Positions 18,444 to 27,418 of a stretch of DNA of 64,000 nt are shown one piece after another. Below the pieces are notes generated by a model, which was not told where the DNA came from, did not search any database, and was given only the letters and a program-made list of their open reading frames with translations. The stretch comes from Anderseniella sp963700895. GTDB taxonomy: Bacteria; Pseudomonadota; Alphaproteobacteria; Rhizobiales; Aestuariivirgaceae. The stretch is from assembly GCA_963700895.1 (NCBI GenBank), contig CAVOZI010000019.1, positions 1-64,000 of the forward strand. Reading direction: 5' to 3'. The position numbers and the translations under genes are program-made. Each line of letters opens with the position of its first letter. The stretch's first letter is position 1.

Positions 18444-19179
18444 ATGAGTTTCCTGGAGCCTGCCTCCATCTTGCATGAGCACGCGGCCGTGGGGGAACGG
18501 CCGAGCGATCTCGGCTTCGCCATCTCGGGCCACATCATGCAGCAGCTGGCGCTCAGCCTTAAGCCCGGCCAGCGGGTGGCCACCTGGGCATCTGCGATCA
18601 TTGCCCACGATCATTTCATCATTCTCGAGGATGCCGGACATCCGGCGCTGCTGATGGCGGCGTCAGTGGGGACAGCGCCCGCGCGGCTGGTGCTGTCGCC
18701 GGGCGGGCAGGTGGGCGCGTTCGACCTTGCCGCCATGGCGGGCCGCGTGCTGCTGCCGCAGGACAGTTTCCTGGCGGCGGGGCCTGGCGTACGGTTGAGG
18801 CCCTACAGTCACGTGCGCGGGCTTGCCGGCAGGCGCAGGCCGCACAGGCTGATCCTGATGCTGGCCGAAGGCGACGGCTGGGTGTTTTCCGGCGGACAGG
18901 GCGAGGTGTCGGAGCTGTCGCTGCAGGCAGGCGAGACGCTTGCGGTGCGGGGGGGGTGCCATTGCGGCGCTGAGCGCCACCGTGGTGATCGATGCGGTGA
19001 CGCAGGGCGTTCCGGGCTTGTTCGGCAGCGCCGCCATGGCGACGCTGCGCGGACCGGGGCGGGTCTGGTTGCAGACATCGGGTGAAACCCCGGAGCCGGT
19101 TGCTGCGTTGTCCCGGTCTGACAGGCTGTCTGATGCCGGTGCGCAACAAGTGGGCTTGTTGCGGTCGCGGACCAACTAG
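18444..19179 (+). CDS. AIM24 family protein (frameshift in a G run)
   Basis: Two frames join into a protein of about 244 residues if one G is dropped from the eight-G run at 18949-18956, which restores LAVRGGAIAALSATVVIDAV. The repeated beta-strand pattern (LKPGQRVATW, LSPGGQVGAFDLAAMAGRVLLPQDSFLAAGPG, FGSAAMATLRGPGRVWLQT) is that of AIM24/TIGR00266, a family related to the TRAP attenuator fold, of unknown function. The ATG at 18444 comes a short way after TGA-free leader; the following SDR gene starts 10 bases downstream and may be co-transcribed. Confidence 0.78.
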
Positions 19180-19188
19180 AAGGTATTC

Positions 19189-19944
19189 ATGGAACGCGCT
19201 GTTCTCATCACCGGCGCCGCCAAGCGGATTGGCCGGCGCATGGCGCTCGATCTTGCCCGGCAGGGCTGGTCAGTGGGCGTTCACTACAATTCGTCTGAGG
19301 ATGCAGCGCGCCAGGTCGCAGATGAGATCGCTGCGGCTGGCGGACAGGCGGCGATCATTCAGGGCGACCTTGCGGACCCGGCCGCGCCGGGCCGGATCGT
19401 GGCCAGCGCGGTGGAGCAGTTGGGACCGCTGACCTGCCTGATCAACAATGCCTCCCGGTTCGAACCCGACATGGCCGATACGGTGACGGTCGAGCAGTGG
19501 GACCTGCACCTCAACACCAACCTGCGCTCGCCGGTGTTTCTGGCGCAGGCGTTCGCGGCCCAGTTGCCGGAAACGTCGCAAGGCAACATCGTCAACATCA
19601 TCGACCAGCGGGTATGGAAGCTGAACCCGACGTTCTTTTCCTACACTGCGTCAAAGTCGGCGTTGTGGACGGTGACGCGCACGCTGGCGCAGTCGCTGGC
19701 GCCGCGTATCCGGGTCAACGCCATCGGGCCTGGCCCGGCGCTGCCCAACGTGCGCATGAACGAGGCCGACTTCGCCAAGCAGGCATCGCTCACGCTGCTC
19801 AATCGCGGCACCTCGCCGGAGGAGATTTCGTCGGCATTGATGTTCATACTGTCGGCTCCGGCCTTGACCGGGCAGATGATCGTGCTTGATGGTGGGCAGC
19901 ACCTGGTCTGGCAGACGCCGGACGTGACCGACGTCAACGAATAG
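19189..19944 (+). CDS. SDR oxidoreductase, pteridine-reductase-like (FolM/PTR1 type)
   Basis: A 251-aa short-chain dehydrogenase. The nucleotide-binding loop reads TGAAKRIG (residues 9-16), i.e. T-G-x3-R-x-G, the variant that marks pteridine reductases (PTR1, FolM), in place of the usual T-G-x3-G-x-G. The rest is standard: INNAS near 85, then YTASK (catalytic Tyr and Lys near 152-156). The neighbour is folB, 20 bases downstream, which supports a role in reducing dihydropterin or dihydrofolate. This is inference; other SDRs share the fold. Start ATG 19189, with AGAAGG-like site 10 bases upstream. Confidence 0.85.
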   Translation: MERAVLITGAAKRIGRRMALDLARQGWSVGVHYNSSEDAARQVADEIAAAGGQAAIIQGDLADPAAPGRIVASAVEQLGPLTCLINNASRFEPDMADTVTVEQWDLHLNTNLRSPVFLAQAFAAQLPETSQGNIVNIIDQRVWKLNPTFFSYTASKSALWTVTRTLAQSLAPRIRVNAIGPGPALPNVRMNEADFAKQASLTLLNRGTSPEEISSALMFILSAPALTGQMIVLDGGQHLVWQTPDVTDVNE

Positions 19945-19964
19945 CCTTCAAGTGAGTGCGTGCA

Positions 19965-20372
19965 ATGGATGTGAACCCGCGGCAGCTGAGATCCGATTAC
20001 GCCAGCGCGGAGGCGGGCTTGCGCCATATCTTCGTGCGCGACCTGGCGCTGATTGCCATGGTCGGCATCTACGAACACGAGAAGAAGCACCCTCAGCGGA
20101 TCCTGGTGAACATAGATTGTGCCGTTCAGGAGATGGGCGGGCCGCTGGAGGACAACATCAAGAACGTGGTCAGCTACGAGAAGGTGGTGAAGGACGTGAA
20201 GTCCATCGTCCATGACGGCCACGTCAACCTGGTCGAGACGCTGGCGGAGAAGATCGCCGCCAAGGTGCTCAGGCACAAGGCGATTACGCGGGTCAGGGTG
20301 CGGGTGGAGAAGCTCGACATCATTCCTGAAGCGTCCAGCGTCGGCATCGAGATCGAGCGCGTAAAAGGCTGA
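19965..20372 (+). CDS. folB: Dihydroneopterin aldolase
   Basis: A 135-aa protein of the FolB family, which cleaves 7,8-dihydroneopterin to 6-hydroxymethyl-7,8-dihydropterin in folate synthesis. The core signature is clear: IFVRDLALIAMVGIYEHEKK (residues about 22-41), then DNIKNVVSYEKVVKDV and VNLVETLAEKIAAKVL, with the catalytic Lys/Glu positions as in the family. A GTG at 19956 is in frame upstream; ATG 19965 is preferred. It follows the pteridine-reductase-like SDR and precedes uvrC. Confidence 0.93.
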   Translation: MDVNPRQLRSDYASAEAGLRHIFVRDLALIAMVGIYEHEKKHPQRILVNIDCAVQEMGGPLEDNIKNVVSYEKVVKDVKSIVHDGHVNLVETLAEKIAAKVLRHKAITRVRVRVEKLDIIPEASSVGIEIERVKG

Positions 20373-20424
20373 CGTTCCCTCCGCGGGCCTCGCATGCAGG
20401 CCCTGCATTCGCTACATAAGGGCC

Positions 20425-22371
20425 ATGAGCGAACGTTCTGCAGACATTGCACCAGACGATGCCGCACCGGCCGGCCGGGAGTGCGGGCCGGAGGTGATCA
20501 AGCGGTTTGCGAAGACGCTGCCGGGCAAGCCGGGCGTCTACCGGATGTATGACGCCAAGGGCGACGTGCTCTATGTGGGCAAGGCGCGCAACCTGAAAGC
20601 ACGCGTTTCCAACTATACGCGGCTGGGGGGCCACACCAACCGCATCGCGGCGATGATTGCCAATACCGTGTCGATGGAGTTCGTCACCACTCGCACCGAG
20701 CCGGAAGCACTGCTGCTCGAGGCCAACCTGATCAAGCGGCTGAAGCCCCGCTACAACGTCATCCTGCGCGACGACAAGTCGTTTCCCTATATCCTGATTG
20801 CCAAGGACCACCAGGCGGCCCAGATCACCAAGCATCGTGGCGCCCGCTCGCGCAAGGGCAGCTACTACGGACCGTTTGCCTCGGCAGGCTCGGTCAACGC
20901 CACCATAAACTCGCTGCAGAAGGCATTCCTGCTGCGTTCATGCACGGACAGCTATTACGAAAACCGTACCCGGCCCTGTCTGCTCTACCAGATCAAGCGG
21001 TGCGCGGCGCCGTGCACCGGAGAGATTTCGCTGGAGGAGTACGGCGAGCTGGTGAAGCAGGCCGAGGCGTTCCTGTCTGGCAAGTCGGACGCGGTAAAGA
21101 AGCAGCTGGCCCGGCAAATGGAGCAGGCTGCGGAAGAGCTTGATTTCGAGCGCGCCGCCATCTACCGCGACCGGATTTCGGCGCTCAGCCACGTGACTGC
21201 ATCGCAGGGCATCAACCCGGCCGGCATCGAGGAGGCCGACATCTTCGGCATTGCCCAGCAGGGCGGGCAGACCTGCATCCAGGTGTTTTTCATCCGCGCC
21301 GGGCAGAACTGGGGCGCGCGCGCCTACTTTCCGCGCGCTGACCGCTCGGTCGAGGCGGCCGACGTGCTGGCCGCCTTCATTGCGCAGTTCTATGATGACA
21401 AGCCGGTGCCAAGGCAGCTGCTGCTGTCGGATGAGGCGGCAGAGGCTGAGCTGTTGGCGGATGCGCTGTCGTCGAAGGCGGCACGCAAGGTCGAGATCGC
21501 CGTGCCGCAGCGTGGCGACAAGCGCGAGCTGGTGGATCACGCCCGCACCAATGCCCGCGAGGCGCTGGGCCGCAGGCTTGCCGATACCTCTTCGCAGCGC
21601 AAGCTGCTGGAAGGTGTGCAGACGGTGTTCGGCCTTGACCGGATGCCGAGACGCATCGAGGTGTACGACAACTCGCACATTCAGGGCACCAATGCGGTGG
21701 GGGCGATGATCGTGGCGGGGCCGGAAGGTCTTGCCAAGGCGCATTACCGCAAGTTCAACATCAAGACGCAGATGGACGGCGGCGGCGACGACTTCGCGAT
21801 GATGCACGAGGTGCTGACGCGGCGCTTTTCGCGGCTGGTCAAGGAACATGGCGCGCGGCCGGAACAGCCCGAAGAGGATGCCGCCGGCAACGATGACGAT
21901 GATACGTCGGTCGGGAGCTGGCCCGACCTGTTGCTGATCGATGGCGGCAAGGGACAGCTTTCGGCGGTGCTCGACGTGCTGCGCGAGCTGGGCGTGGAGG
22001 ATGTTGCGGTTGCAGGCATTTCCAAGGGGCCGGACCGGGACGCCGGCCGCGAGCAGTTCCACGTGGCGGGCAAGGCGCCATTCATGCTCGAACAGCGCGA
22101 CCCGGTGTTGTACTATGTGCAGCGGTTGCGCGACGAGGCGCACCGGTTTGCCATCGGCACGCACCGGGCCAAGCGGTCGAAGGCCATCGTGGCCAATCCG
22201 CTGGACGAGATCGAGGGCATCGGACCGGGGCGGAAGAAGGCGCTGCTCAGGGCTTTCGGATCGGCGCGGGCGGTGAGCAGGGCGTCGGTTGCCGACCTGG
22301 AGGCGGTTGAGGGAATCAGCAGAAGTTTGGCAACCTCGATCTACGAGCATTTTCACGAGGGCGGGCAGTGA
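20425..22371 (+). CDS. uvrC: Excinuclease ABC subunit C
   Basis: A 648-aa protein, normal length for UvrC, which makes the two cuts either side of DNA damage in nucleotide excision repair. In order: the GIY-YIG nuclease (PGKPGVYRMYDAKGDVLYVG, residues 33-52), the UVR motif (DFERAAIYRDRI), the Cys-rich region (CLLYQIKRCAAPCTG), the RNase H-like C-terminal nuclease (EVYDNSHIQGTNAVGAM, LLLIDGGKGQL), and a helix-hairpin-helix pair (EIEGIGPGRKKALLRAFG) at the end. The stop overlaps the GTG start of pgsA (GTGA), so the two are coupled. This order uvrC-pgsA-moaD is common in Rhizobiales. Confidence 0.97.
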   Translation: MSERSADIAPDDAAPAGRECGPEVIKRFAKTLPGKPGVYRMYDAKGDVLYVGKARNLKARVSNYTRLGGHTNRIAAMIANTVSMEFVTTRTEPEALLLEANLIKRLKPRYNVILRDDKSFPYILIAKDHQAAQITKHRGARSRKGSYYGPFASAGSVNATINSLQKAFLLRSCTDSYYENRTRPCLLYQIKRCAAPCTGEISLEEYGELVKQAEAFLSGKSDAVKKQLARQMEQAAEELDFERAAIYRDRISALSHVTASQGINPAGIEEADIFGIAQQGGQTCIQVFFIRAGQNWGARAYFPRADRSVEAADVLAAFIAQFYDDKPVPRQLLLSDEAAEAELLADALSSKAARKVEIAVPQRGDKRELVDHARTNAREALGRRLADTSSQRKLLEGVQTVFGLDRMPRRIEVYDNSHIQGTNAVGAMIVAGPEGLAKAHYRKFNIKTQMDGGGDDFAMMHEVLTRRFSRLVKEHGARPEQPEEDAAGNDDDDTSVGSWPDLLLIDGGKGQLSAVLDVLRELGVEDVAVAGISKGPDRDAGREQFHVAGKAPFMLEQRDPVLYYVQRLRDEAHRFAIGTHRAKRSKAIVANPLDEIEGIGPGRKKALLRAFGSARAVSRASVADLEAVEGISRSLATSIYEHFHEGGQ

Positions 22372-22982
22372 GCGCCGAGGCGGAGAAGATCAGGCATCCC
22401 AACCGGCGCGGCAATGTCGCGACGTGGCTGCCGAACATCCTGACCTATCTGCGCATCGCAGCGGTGCCGGCGGTGGTGGGCTTGCTGATCTATGGCGGCG
22501 AGACCAATCGCTGGATCGCGCTGGGGATCTTCGTGGCGGCCGCCATCACCGACTTCCTCGACGGGTATCTCGCGCGCATCTGGCAGCAGCAGTCGTCGCT
22601 GGGCCGAATGCTCGACCCTATCGCCGACAAGCTGCTGATCGCCTCGGTGCTGCTGGCGGTCACTTACACCGGCCAGATTTACAGCTTTCACATCTGGGCG
22701 GCGGTGATCATCCTGTGCCGCGAGATCCTGGTGTCGGGCTTGCGCGAGTTCCTGGCCGAACTCAGGGTTTCGGTACCGGTCACGCAGATGGCCAAATGGA
22801 AAACCACCATCCAGATGGTGGCCATCGCCTTCCTGATCGTCGGACCGGCGGGCGACAAGGTCATGGAGCACACATCGACCATCGGTCTGGTGTTCCTCTG
22901 GATTGCGGCGCTGGCAACGCTCTATACTGGTCTTGATTATTTTCGTGCGGGTGTGAAGCACGTGATAGACGAGGACGAATGA
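22368..22982 (+). CDS. pgsA: CDP-diacylglycerol-glycerol-3-phosphate 3-phosphatidyltransferase
   Basis: A 204-aa inner membrane enzyme that makes phosphatidylglycerol-phosphate, the first step to phosphatidylglycerol and cardiolipin. The CDP-alcohol phosphotransferase motif is D-G-x2-A-R-x8-G-x3-D-x3-D: seen as DFLDGYLAR then GRMLDPIAD (about residues 64-87). Several membrane helices surround it. The start is GTG 22368, overlapping the uvrC stop; the stop overlaps the ATG of moaD. All three genes are therefore translationally coupled. Confidence 0.94.
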   Translation: MSAEAEKIRHPNRRGNVATWLPNILTYLRIAAVPAVVGLLIYGGETNRWIALGIFVAAAITDFLDGYLARIWQQQSSLGRMLDPIADKLLIASVLLAVTYTGQIYSFHIWAAVIILCREILVSGLREFLAELRVSVPVTQMAKWKTTIQMVAIAFLIVGPAGDKVMEHTSTIGLVFLWIAALATLYTGLDYFRAGVKHVIDEDE

Positions 22983-23230
22983 AGGTTCTGTACTTTGCCT
23001 GGGTGCGCCAGCGCACCGGCACGGGCGAGGAAAACATCGAGGTTCCCGCCGGCGTGACGACCGTTGGCGAGCTTGCCGCTCATCTGGCAGGCCGCGATGA
23101 GGGCTATGCGGCGGCGTTTGAAAACATGAACGTGATCCGCGCCGCGGTGGACCAGGAACACGTGGGCCTTGACCATCCGCTGGCCGGCGCACGCGAGGTG
23201 GCGTTCTTCCCGCCGGTTACAGGCGGCTGA
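22979..23230 (+). CDS. moaD: Molybdopterin synthase small subunit
   Basis: An 83-aa ubiquitin-like protein that carries sulfur on its C-terminal Gly-Gly (REVAFFPPVTGG) for making molybdopterin from precursor Z, together with MoaE. The start MKVLYFAWVRQRTG and the length fit MoaD. In many relatives moaE follows directly; here the next gene is tctA on the other strand, so moaE must lie elsewhere. Two molybdenum-enzyme candidates lie in the window (the CoxL gene at 10933 and the oxidoreductase-like gene at 52397). Confidence 0.93.
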   Translation: MKVLYFAWVRQRTGTGEENIEVPAGVTTVGELAAHLAGRDEGYAAAFENMNVIRAAVDQEHVGLDHPLAGAREVAFFPPVTGG

Positions 23231-23304
23231 ACGCCCCGGCTCTGCCTGCCGCCGCCGCGCCAGATGGTCGGGCAAGGCGGGGCAGGCGATTTGCCGGACT
23301 TATG

Positions 23305-24825
23305 TCACTCTGCTGCTAGCGGCTTCTTCTGCCAGCGGTCCTTGGCCAGCTTCAACAGCGGCAGCACCAGCAGTATGATGGCAATCACGGTGATCGGGCC
23401 GGCGATGGGCCGGTTGAGAAAGATCATCGGGTTGCCGTTTGACAGCAGCAGCGACTGGCGCAGGGCCGGTTCGGCGATCGGGCCGAGCACGATGGCCAGC
23501 ACAGCAGGCGCCAGCGGATAGTCGAGCTTGCGCATGAAGAACGCCGCAAAGCCGAACACCAGCATCATCCACACGTCAAACATGTCGTTGGTGGCTGCGT
23601 AGCCGCCGACAACCGACAGGACGAATATCATCGGCGTCAGCACGGTGAACGGCATGCGCAGCATCCACAGGAACAGCGGTACGAAAGCCAGGTTCAACAG
23701 CAGCGCGAAGAAATTGGAGACGTAGAACGATCCGATCAGGCTCCACACAAAATCCGGCTGTTCGACGAACAGTCGCGGTCCGGGGGTAAGACCCCAGATC
23801 ACCATGCCGCCAAGCAGGATGGCGGTAGTGGGCGAGCCCGGGATGCCCAGCGTCAACATTGGCAGCATGGCGCCGGCGGAGGCCGAGTTGTTGGCAGACT
23901 CCGGGGCGGCGACGCCCTCCTGGTTACCCTGGCCGAACGAGGCGGGGTCCTTCGAGGACAGTTTGGTCATGCCGTATGCCATGAGGGCGCCGGGCGTCGC
24001 ACCCGCCGCAGGCAATATACCCACGAAGAAGCCCAGAATCGAACCAATCGACAGTCCGCGCCAGCAGGTCAGCGTGGTCCATATGTGCTGGCGGATCGAG
24101 GCCAGGGTCAGCTTCACCCGGGTCATCGTCACATCGCCCCGGGTCTCATCGATGGTCCACAGCATTTCGCCGATGCCATAGATGCCGATGGCCAGAACCA
24201 GGAAGTTGATGCCGGACATGAAACCGGTCAGCCCGCCGAACACCAGCCGTGATTCTCCCGATATCTCGTCAAAGCCGACGGCTGCCAGCGCCAGACCGAG
24301 GAAGATGGAAAAGAAAGTCTTCGGGATGTCGTCGCCGCCAAGTCCGATAAAGGTGGCGAAGGCCAGCAGCATCAGGGCGAAAATCTCGGGCGACCCGAAC
24401 TTGAGCGCCACGATGGCCAGCGGCGGCGCGAACAGGGTGAACAGCACGTTGGCAACCGAGCCGCCGATGAACGAGGCCACGGCAGCGGTGATCAGCGCCT
24501 GGTCGGCGCGGCCTTTCAGAGCCATCGGTCTGCCGTCGAAGGTTGTCGCCACCGCGGTTGAGGCGCCGGGGATGCCGAGCGTTATCGAACTGATGGCGCC
24601 GCCGTACATGGCCCCGAAATAGATTGCGGCAAGGAAGATGATGGCAGAACCGGGCGGCACGAGGAAGGTGGCCGGAAGCAGGATGGCCACGCCGTTCACA
24701 GAGCCAAGGCCCGGCATGGCTCCGATGAACAGGCCAATGGTGACGCCGATGATGATGAGCAGGATGTTGATGGGCTCGAAGGCATGCAGCATGCCCGAGG
24801 CGAGAGAGGCGAGAATGTCGGCCAT
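23305..24825 (-). CDS. tctA: Tripartite tricarboxylate transporter permease
   Basis: A 506-aa protein with about twelve membrane helices, the large permease of TTT solute transporters, which take up citrate or other organic acids with a periplasmic binding protein (TctC). The family signature near residue 30 (IGLFIGAMPGLGSVNGVAILLP) and the repeat near 255 (LGFFVGILPAAGATPGALMAYG) match TctA. The stop lies 75 bases from the convergent moaD stop. The partner tctB is directly upstream; no tctC is nearby. Confidence 0.93.
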   Translation of the reverse strand: MADILASLASGMLHAFEPINILLIIIGVTIGLFIGAMPGLGSVNGVAILLPATFLVPPGSAIIFLAAIYFGAMYGGAISSITLGIPGASTAVATTFDGRPMALKGRADQALITAAVASFIGGSVANVLFTLFAPPLAIVALKFGSPEIFALMLLAFATFIGLGGDDIPKTFFSIFLGLALAAVGFDEISGESRLVFGGLTGFMSGINFLVLAIGIYGIGEMLWTIDETRGDVTMTRVKLTLASIRQHIWTTLTCWRGLSIGSILGFFVGILPAAGATPGALMAYGMTKLSSKDPASFGQGNQEGVAAPESANNSASAGAMLPMLTLGIPGSPTTAILLGGMVIWGLTPGPRLFVEQPDFVWSLIGSFYVSNFFALLLNLAFVPLFLWMLRMPFTVLTPMIFVLSVVGGYAATNDMFDVWMMLVFGFAAFFMRKLDYPLAPAVLAIVLGPIAEPALRQSLLLSNGNPMIFLNRPIAGPITVIAIILLVLPLLKLAKDRWQKKPLAAE

Positions 24826-24837
24826 GATGATCAGGTC

Positions 24838-25335
24838 CTAGAGGAAGATCGCGTAGAGCGGCAGGAACAGCGGTTCGAGGTAGCCCTTGGGCAGCACCTG
24901 GCGCATGGCTACGTCGAAGAAGAAGAAGAACGTCACCGGAGTTGCGATGGCGATTGCCAGCGTTGCCGGCCAGCCATGCTTGCCGAGGAAGCGCAGATAG
25001 TAGATCAGGAAGACGAACATACCCCCATACATTCCCAGTACTTGGCACAGGGCGACGAACCCGATCAGTCCGCCGCCGACCAGCACCAGCATGCGGACGC
25101 CATGGCTGTCGACAATCGGCAGGTCCGACTGTGATGGCGGCGATGCCCGCCTGACCCATCGCAGCATAATCAGGCCGGTACAGATCAACATGCCGGCCGC
25201 CAGCCAGAACGGCCAGAAGCCGCCGCCCGGGCCTTCGCCCGAGACGTAGCGGATTTCCAGTTCGGAGCTTTTCCACATCAGGTAAATGGAGAAGGCGGCA
25301 AACAGCATTGCCACCACGAGTTCGGCACGACGCAT
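24838..25335 (-). CDS. tctB: Tripartite tricarboxylate transporter small membrane subunit
   Basis: A 165-aa membrane protein with four predicted helices, of the TctB/DUF1468 family (start MRRAELVVAMLFAAFSIYL, then GFWPFWLAAGMLICTGLIM). With TctA it forms the membrane part of a tricarboxylate-type transporter. It lies 12 bases upstream of tctA in the same operon. No binding protein gene follows or precedes; the region upstream (25336-25628) holds no gene. Confidence 0.88.
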   Translation of the reverse strand: MRRAELVVAMLFAAFSIYLMWKSSELEIRYVSGEGPGGGFWPFWLAAGMLICTGLIMLRWVRRASPPSQSDLPIVDSHGVRMLVLVGGGLIGFVALCQVLGMYGGMFVFLIYYLRFLGKHGWPATLAIAIATPVTFFFFFDVAMRQVLPKGYLEPLFLPLYAIFL

Positions 25336-25628
25336 TTTCGACTGCTCGCGAGTTGGCGTGCGGTAGACGGCGCACGCGCTGCACCGGTCGGTCCAAGGCC
25401 GGCATTGGCATGAAATGTGAGGATTTCAGTCAGGCGGGGTGGGGCTGCAAAAGGCAGATGCGGAAGCGGGATGTTAAGGTCGCTCGTAGCGACCCTTTGT
25501 CGTCTCCAGCTTTTTCCACCCTGATGGCCCGTCGCCAGGCGGGCCGAGGCACCTCTAGTTCGTGCCGTGTTGATCTGAGCAAGACGCTATCACAACCCAA
25601 TCGCAACGCAATGGGATTCTGGGGCGGC
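25336..25628. other. Intergenic region with inverted repeats
   Basis: About 293 bases between tctB and the L,D-transpeptidase gene, both on the minus strand. Two inverted repeats are seen: GGTCGCT/AGCGACC with a 3-base loop at 25478-25494, and GGCCCG/CGGGCC with an 8-base loop around 25527-25546. Neither has a T-run, so terminator function is uncertain. The tctB promoter should lie in this stretch but no convincing hexamer pair was found. No gene was recognised; an open frame on the plus strand here overlaps two better genes and is rejected. Confidence 0.5.
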
Positions 25629-27278
25629 TCAGTGGTCGTCCGCCTCGGCGAAACGGCCGCCGGTCAGCAGTTGTTCGGCCAGAATCTCGTCACGGCCATA
25701 AATGTCGCGACGGAAGTGGACGTTGCCGTCCTTGTTGGCGAACGCCGTGATGTAGCTGATGTAAACGGGGACCTTCCGCTTCAGCTTGACGATCCGCTGC
25801 TCTCCGGAATTCACCTGCTGGTCGATACGGTCGCGGGTCCAGCCCTCGTCCTTGAGGATGACTTCGGCAAGGGTCAACGGGTCCTGCACCCGGATACAGC
25901 CGTGTGAATAGACGCGCAGGTCCTTCTCGAACAGGCTCTTTGCGGGGGTGTCGTGAATGTAGACACTGTACTTGTTGGGGAACATGAACTTGATGCGGCC
26001 CAAGGCATTCTTGTCACCGGTATCCTGCCGCAGCCGGTAGGGCACGCGGCTCATCGCAGCCCAGTTCACCGAGTACGGGTTGACTTCCTTGCCGGCGCTG
26101 TCGAGCACCCGGATGCCCTGGCGCTGCAGGTAGCCTGCATCCTGTTTCAGCTTCGGCAGGTATTCCTTGTTTGCAATGGACGATGGCACGTTCCAGTAGG
26201 GGTTCATGACCAGGTAGGTCATGTCCTCGGTGAACACCGGCGTCTTGTGATAGGTCTTGCCCACCACAACCCGGGCGGTATGGACGGTTTCCTCGTCCTT
26301 CATCACCTTGAGTTCCTGATCGGCCAGGTTGACGAATACATAAAAGCCGCCAGGCTCACGGTCCAGCCAGCGGCGGCGCTCGAGATTGACTTCAAGCTGG
26401 CGGATGCGGTCGTCCACGCCCTTGTTCATTTGTTCGAGCGTGGTCGGACCGATGACGCCGTCCTCTGCCAGCCCGTGACGCATCTGGAAGTTTTTCACTG
26501 CTGCAACGGTCACGTCATCATAGACCTCGCCAACCGGGCGGTCTGCCGGCTTCAGGTCGCCGACCGTGGTCAGCAGTTCACGCAACAGCGGCAGCCGCAC
26601 GTCGGTGCCGCCGGGCTTGAGAACCTGTCCTTCGGGAACTGGCTGCCAGCCGCCTGCATCGCGGATGGCGCGGTAGCGTGCAAGCGCCTCGACGAGACGG
26701 TTATAGCGCTCGTCCTGCGGCATGAGTTTGGCGAGATAGGGTTGGAGATCGTCGGCCTGCTCGGCACCGTCGAGCAGATACGCGGCGCCGTACTCACGCG
26801 GCAACTCGATGTCGTTGTTCCTTGTCACTTCGCTGGGGTCCACCCGGCCGCGGGTCAGGTCGCGGGCGAGGTCGATGAAGGCGCTGGTGAGCAGCATCTC
26901 CAGTTCTGCCAGCGCGCGCGGATGCGTGTCGCCGACAAGATCCTGGATGGCGTCAACCCGGTATTTGAACTCGCGCAGGCCGTGGTTCTCGATATTCTCG
27001 AGAAATGCCAGCAGCACCTTGCCCTTGCCCTTCAGGCCAGCGTCGCGCACCCAGATCGGCTTGAACGATCGGTCCGCATAATAGGTGAAAACCTGGATAA
27101 GCCGCTCATCGTCCTCGATCGTACCGACATTGCTTTCGCCGTTTAGGATGATCTGCTCGATCTGCTGGCCAACGGCGACATTGTTGCTGGCAGCAAGCGC
27201 ACTGGCCGGCGTGCCCGGAGGCAGCAGCAGCAGGGCGAGGCAAAAGAACATCGCAAGCGCAAAACGGACGGCAGGCAT
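25629..27278 (-). CDS. L,D-transpeptidase (YcbB/LdtD type)
   Basis: A 549-aa exported enzyme that makes 3-3 or protein cross-links in peptidoglycan. From the N-terminus: signal peptide (FALAMFFCLALLLLPPGTPASA), a scaffold domain, a peptidoglycan-binding domain 1 (VKNFQMRHGLAEDGVIGPTT, near 290), and the YkuD catalytic domain ending in the nucleophile motif YSHGCIRV (catalytic Cys at about residue 461) preceded by YIHDTPAK. The true start is ATG 27278, 6 bases after GGAGAG; a much longer open frame upstream has no start site of this quality and overlaps ilvE. It has the domain order of the large E. coli-type YcbB enzymes. Confidence 0.93.
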   Translation of the reverse strand: MPAVRFALAMFFCLALLLLPPGTPASALAASNNVAVGQQIEQIILNGESNVGTIEDDERLIQVFTYYADRSFKPIWVRDAGLKGKGKVLLAFLENIENHGLREFKYRVDAIQDLVGDTHPRALAELEMLLTSAFIDLARDLTRGRVDPSEVTRNNDIELPREYGAAYLLDGAEQADDLQPYLAKLMPQDERYNRLVEALARYRAIRDAGGWQPVPEGQVLKPGGTDVRLPLLRELLTTVGDLKPADRPVGEVYDDVTVAAVKNFQMRHGLAEDGVIGPTTLEQMNKGVDDRIRQLEVNLERRRWLDREPGGFYVFVNLADQELKVMKDEETVHTARVVVGKTYHKTPVFTEDMTYLVMNPYWNVPSSIANKEYLPKLKQDAGYLQRQGIRVLDSAGKEVNPYSVNWAAMSRVPYRLRQDTGDKNALGRIKFMFPNKYSVYIHDTPAKSLFEKDLRVYSHGCIRVQDPLTLAEVILKDEGWTRDRIDQQVNSGEQRIVKLKRKVPVYISYITAFANKDGNVHFRRDIYGRDEILAEQLLTGGRFAEADDH

Positions 27279-27350
27279 GAACAGCTCTCCATGACGATCA
27301 TCCCCCGGATGCGCCGCATGATAGCGTGACGCGGCCCGCGATGGAACGGG

Positions 27351-27391
27351 CAGCAAAAAGGGTGCAGTCACTTGGTGAGTGACTGCACCCT
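27351..27391 (-). terminator. Intrinsic terminator of ilvE
   Basis: A perfect 14-bp stem (left arm 27359-27372, right arm 27378-27391, AGGGTGCAGTCACT and its complement) with a 5-base loop, followed on the minus strand by CTTTTTG. It sits 28 bases after the ilvE stop, so it ends ilvE transcription before the transpeptidase gene. Confidence 0.92.
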
Positions 27392-27418
27392 CGATTGTAT
27401 CTGCATCCGGCAGTCGGG

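Noticed and set aside
18949..18956. Phase-variable G tract
   Set aside because: Eight G is short, no second tract of this type was seen, and similar one-base breaks occur outside homopolymers, so error is simpler.
25308..25907. 199-codon open frame on the plus strand
   Set aside because: It overlaps the ends of tctB and the L,D-transpeptidase gene on the other strand and shows no family blocks.
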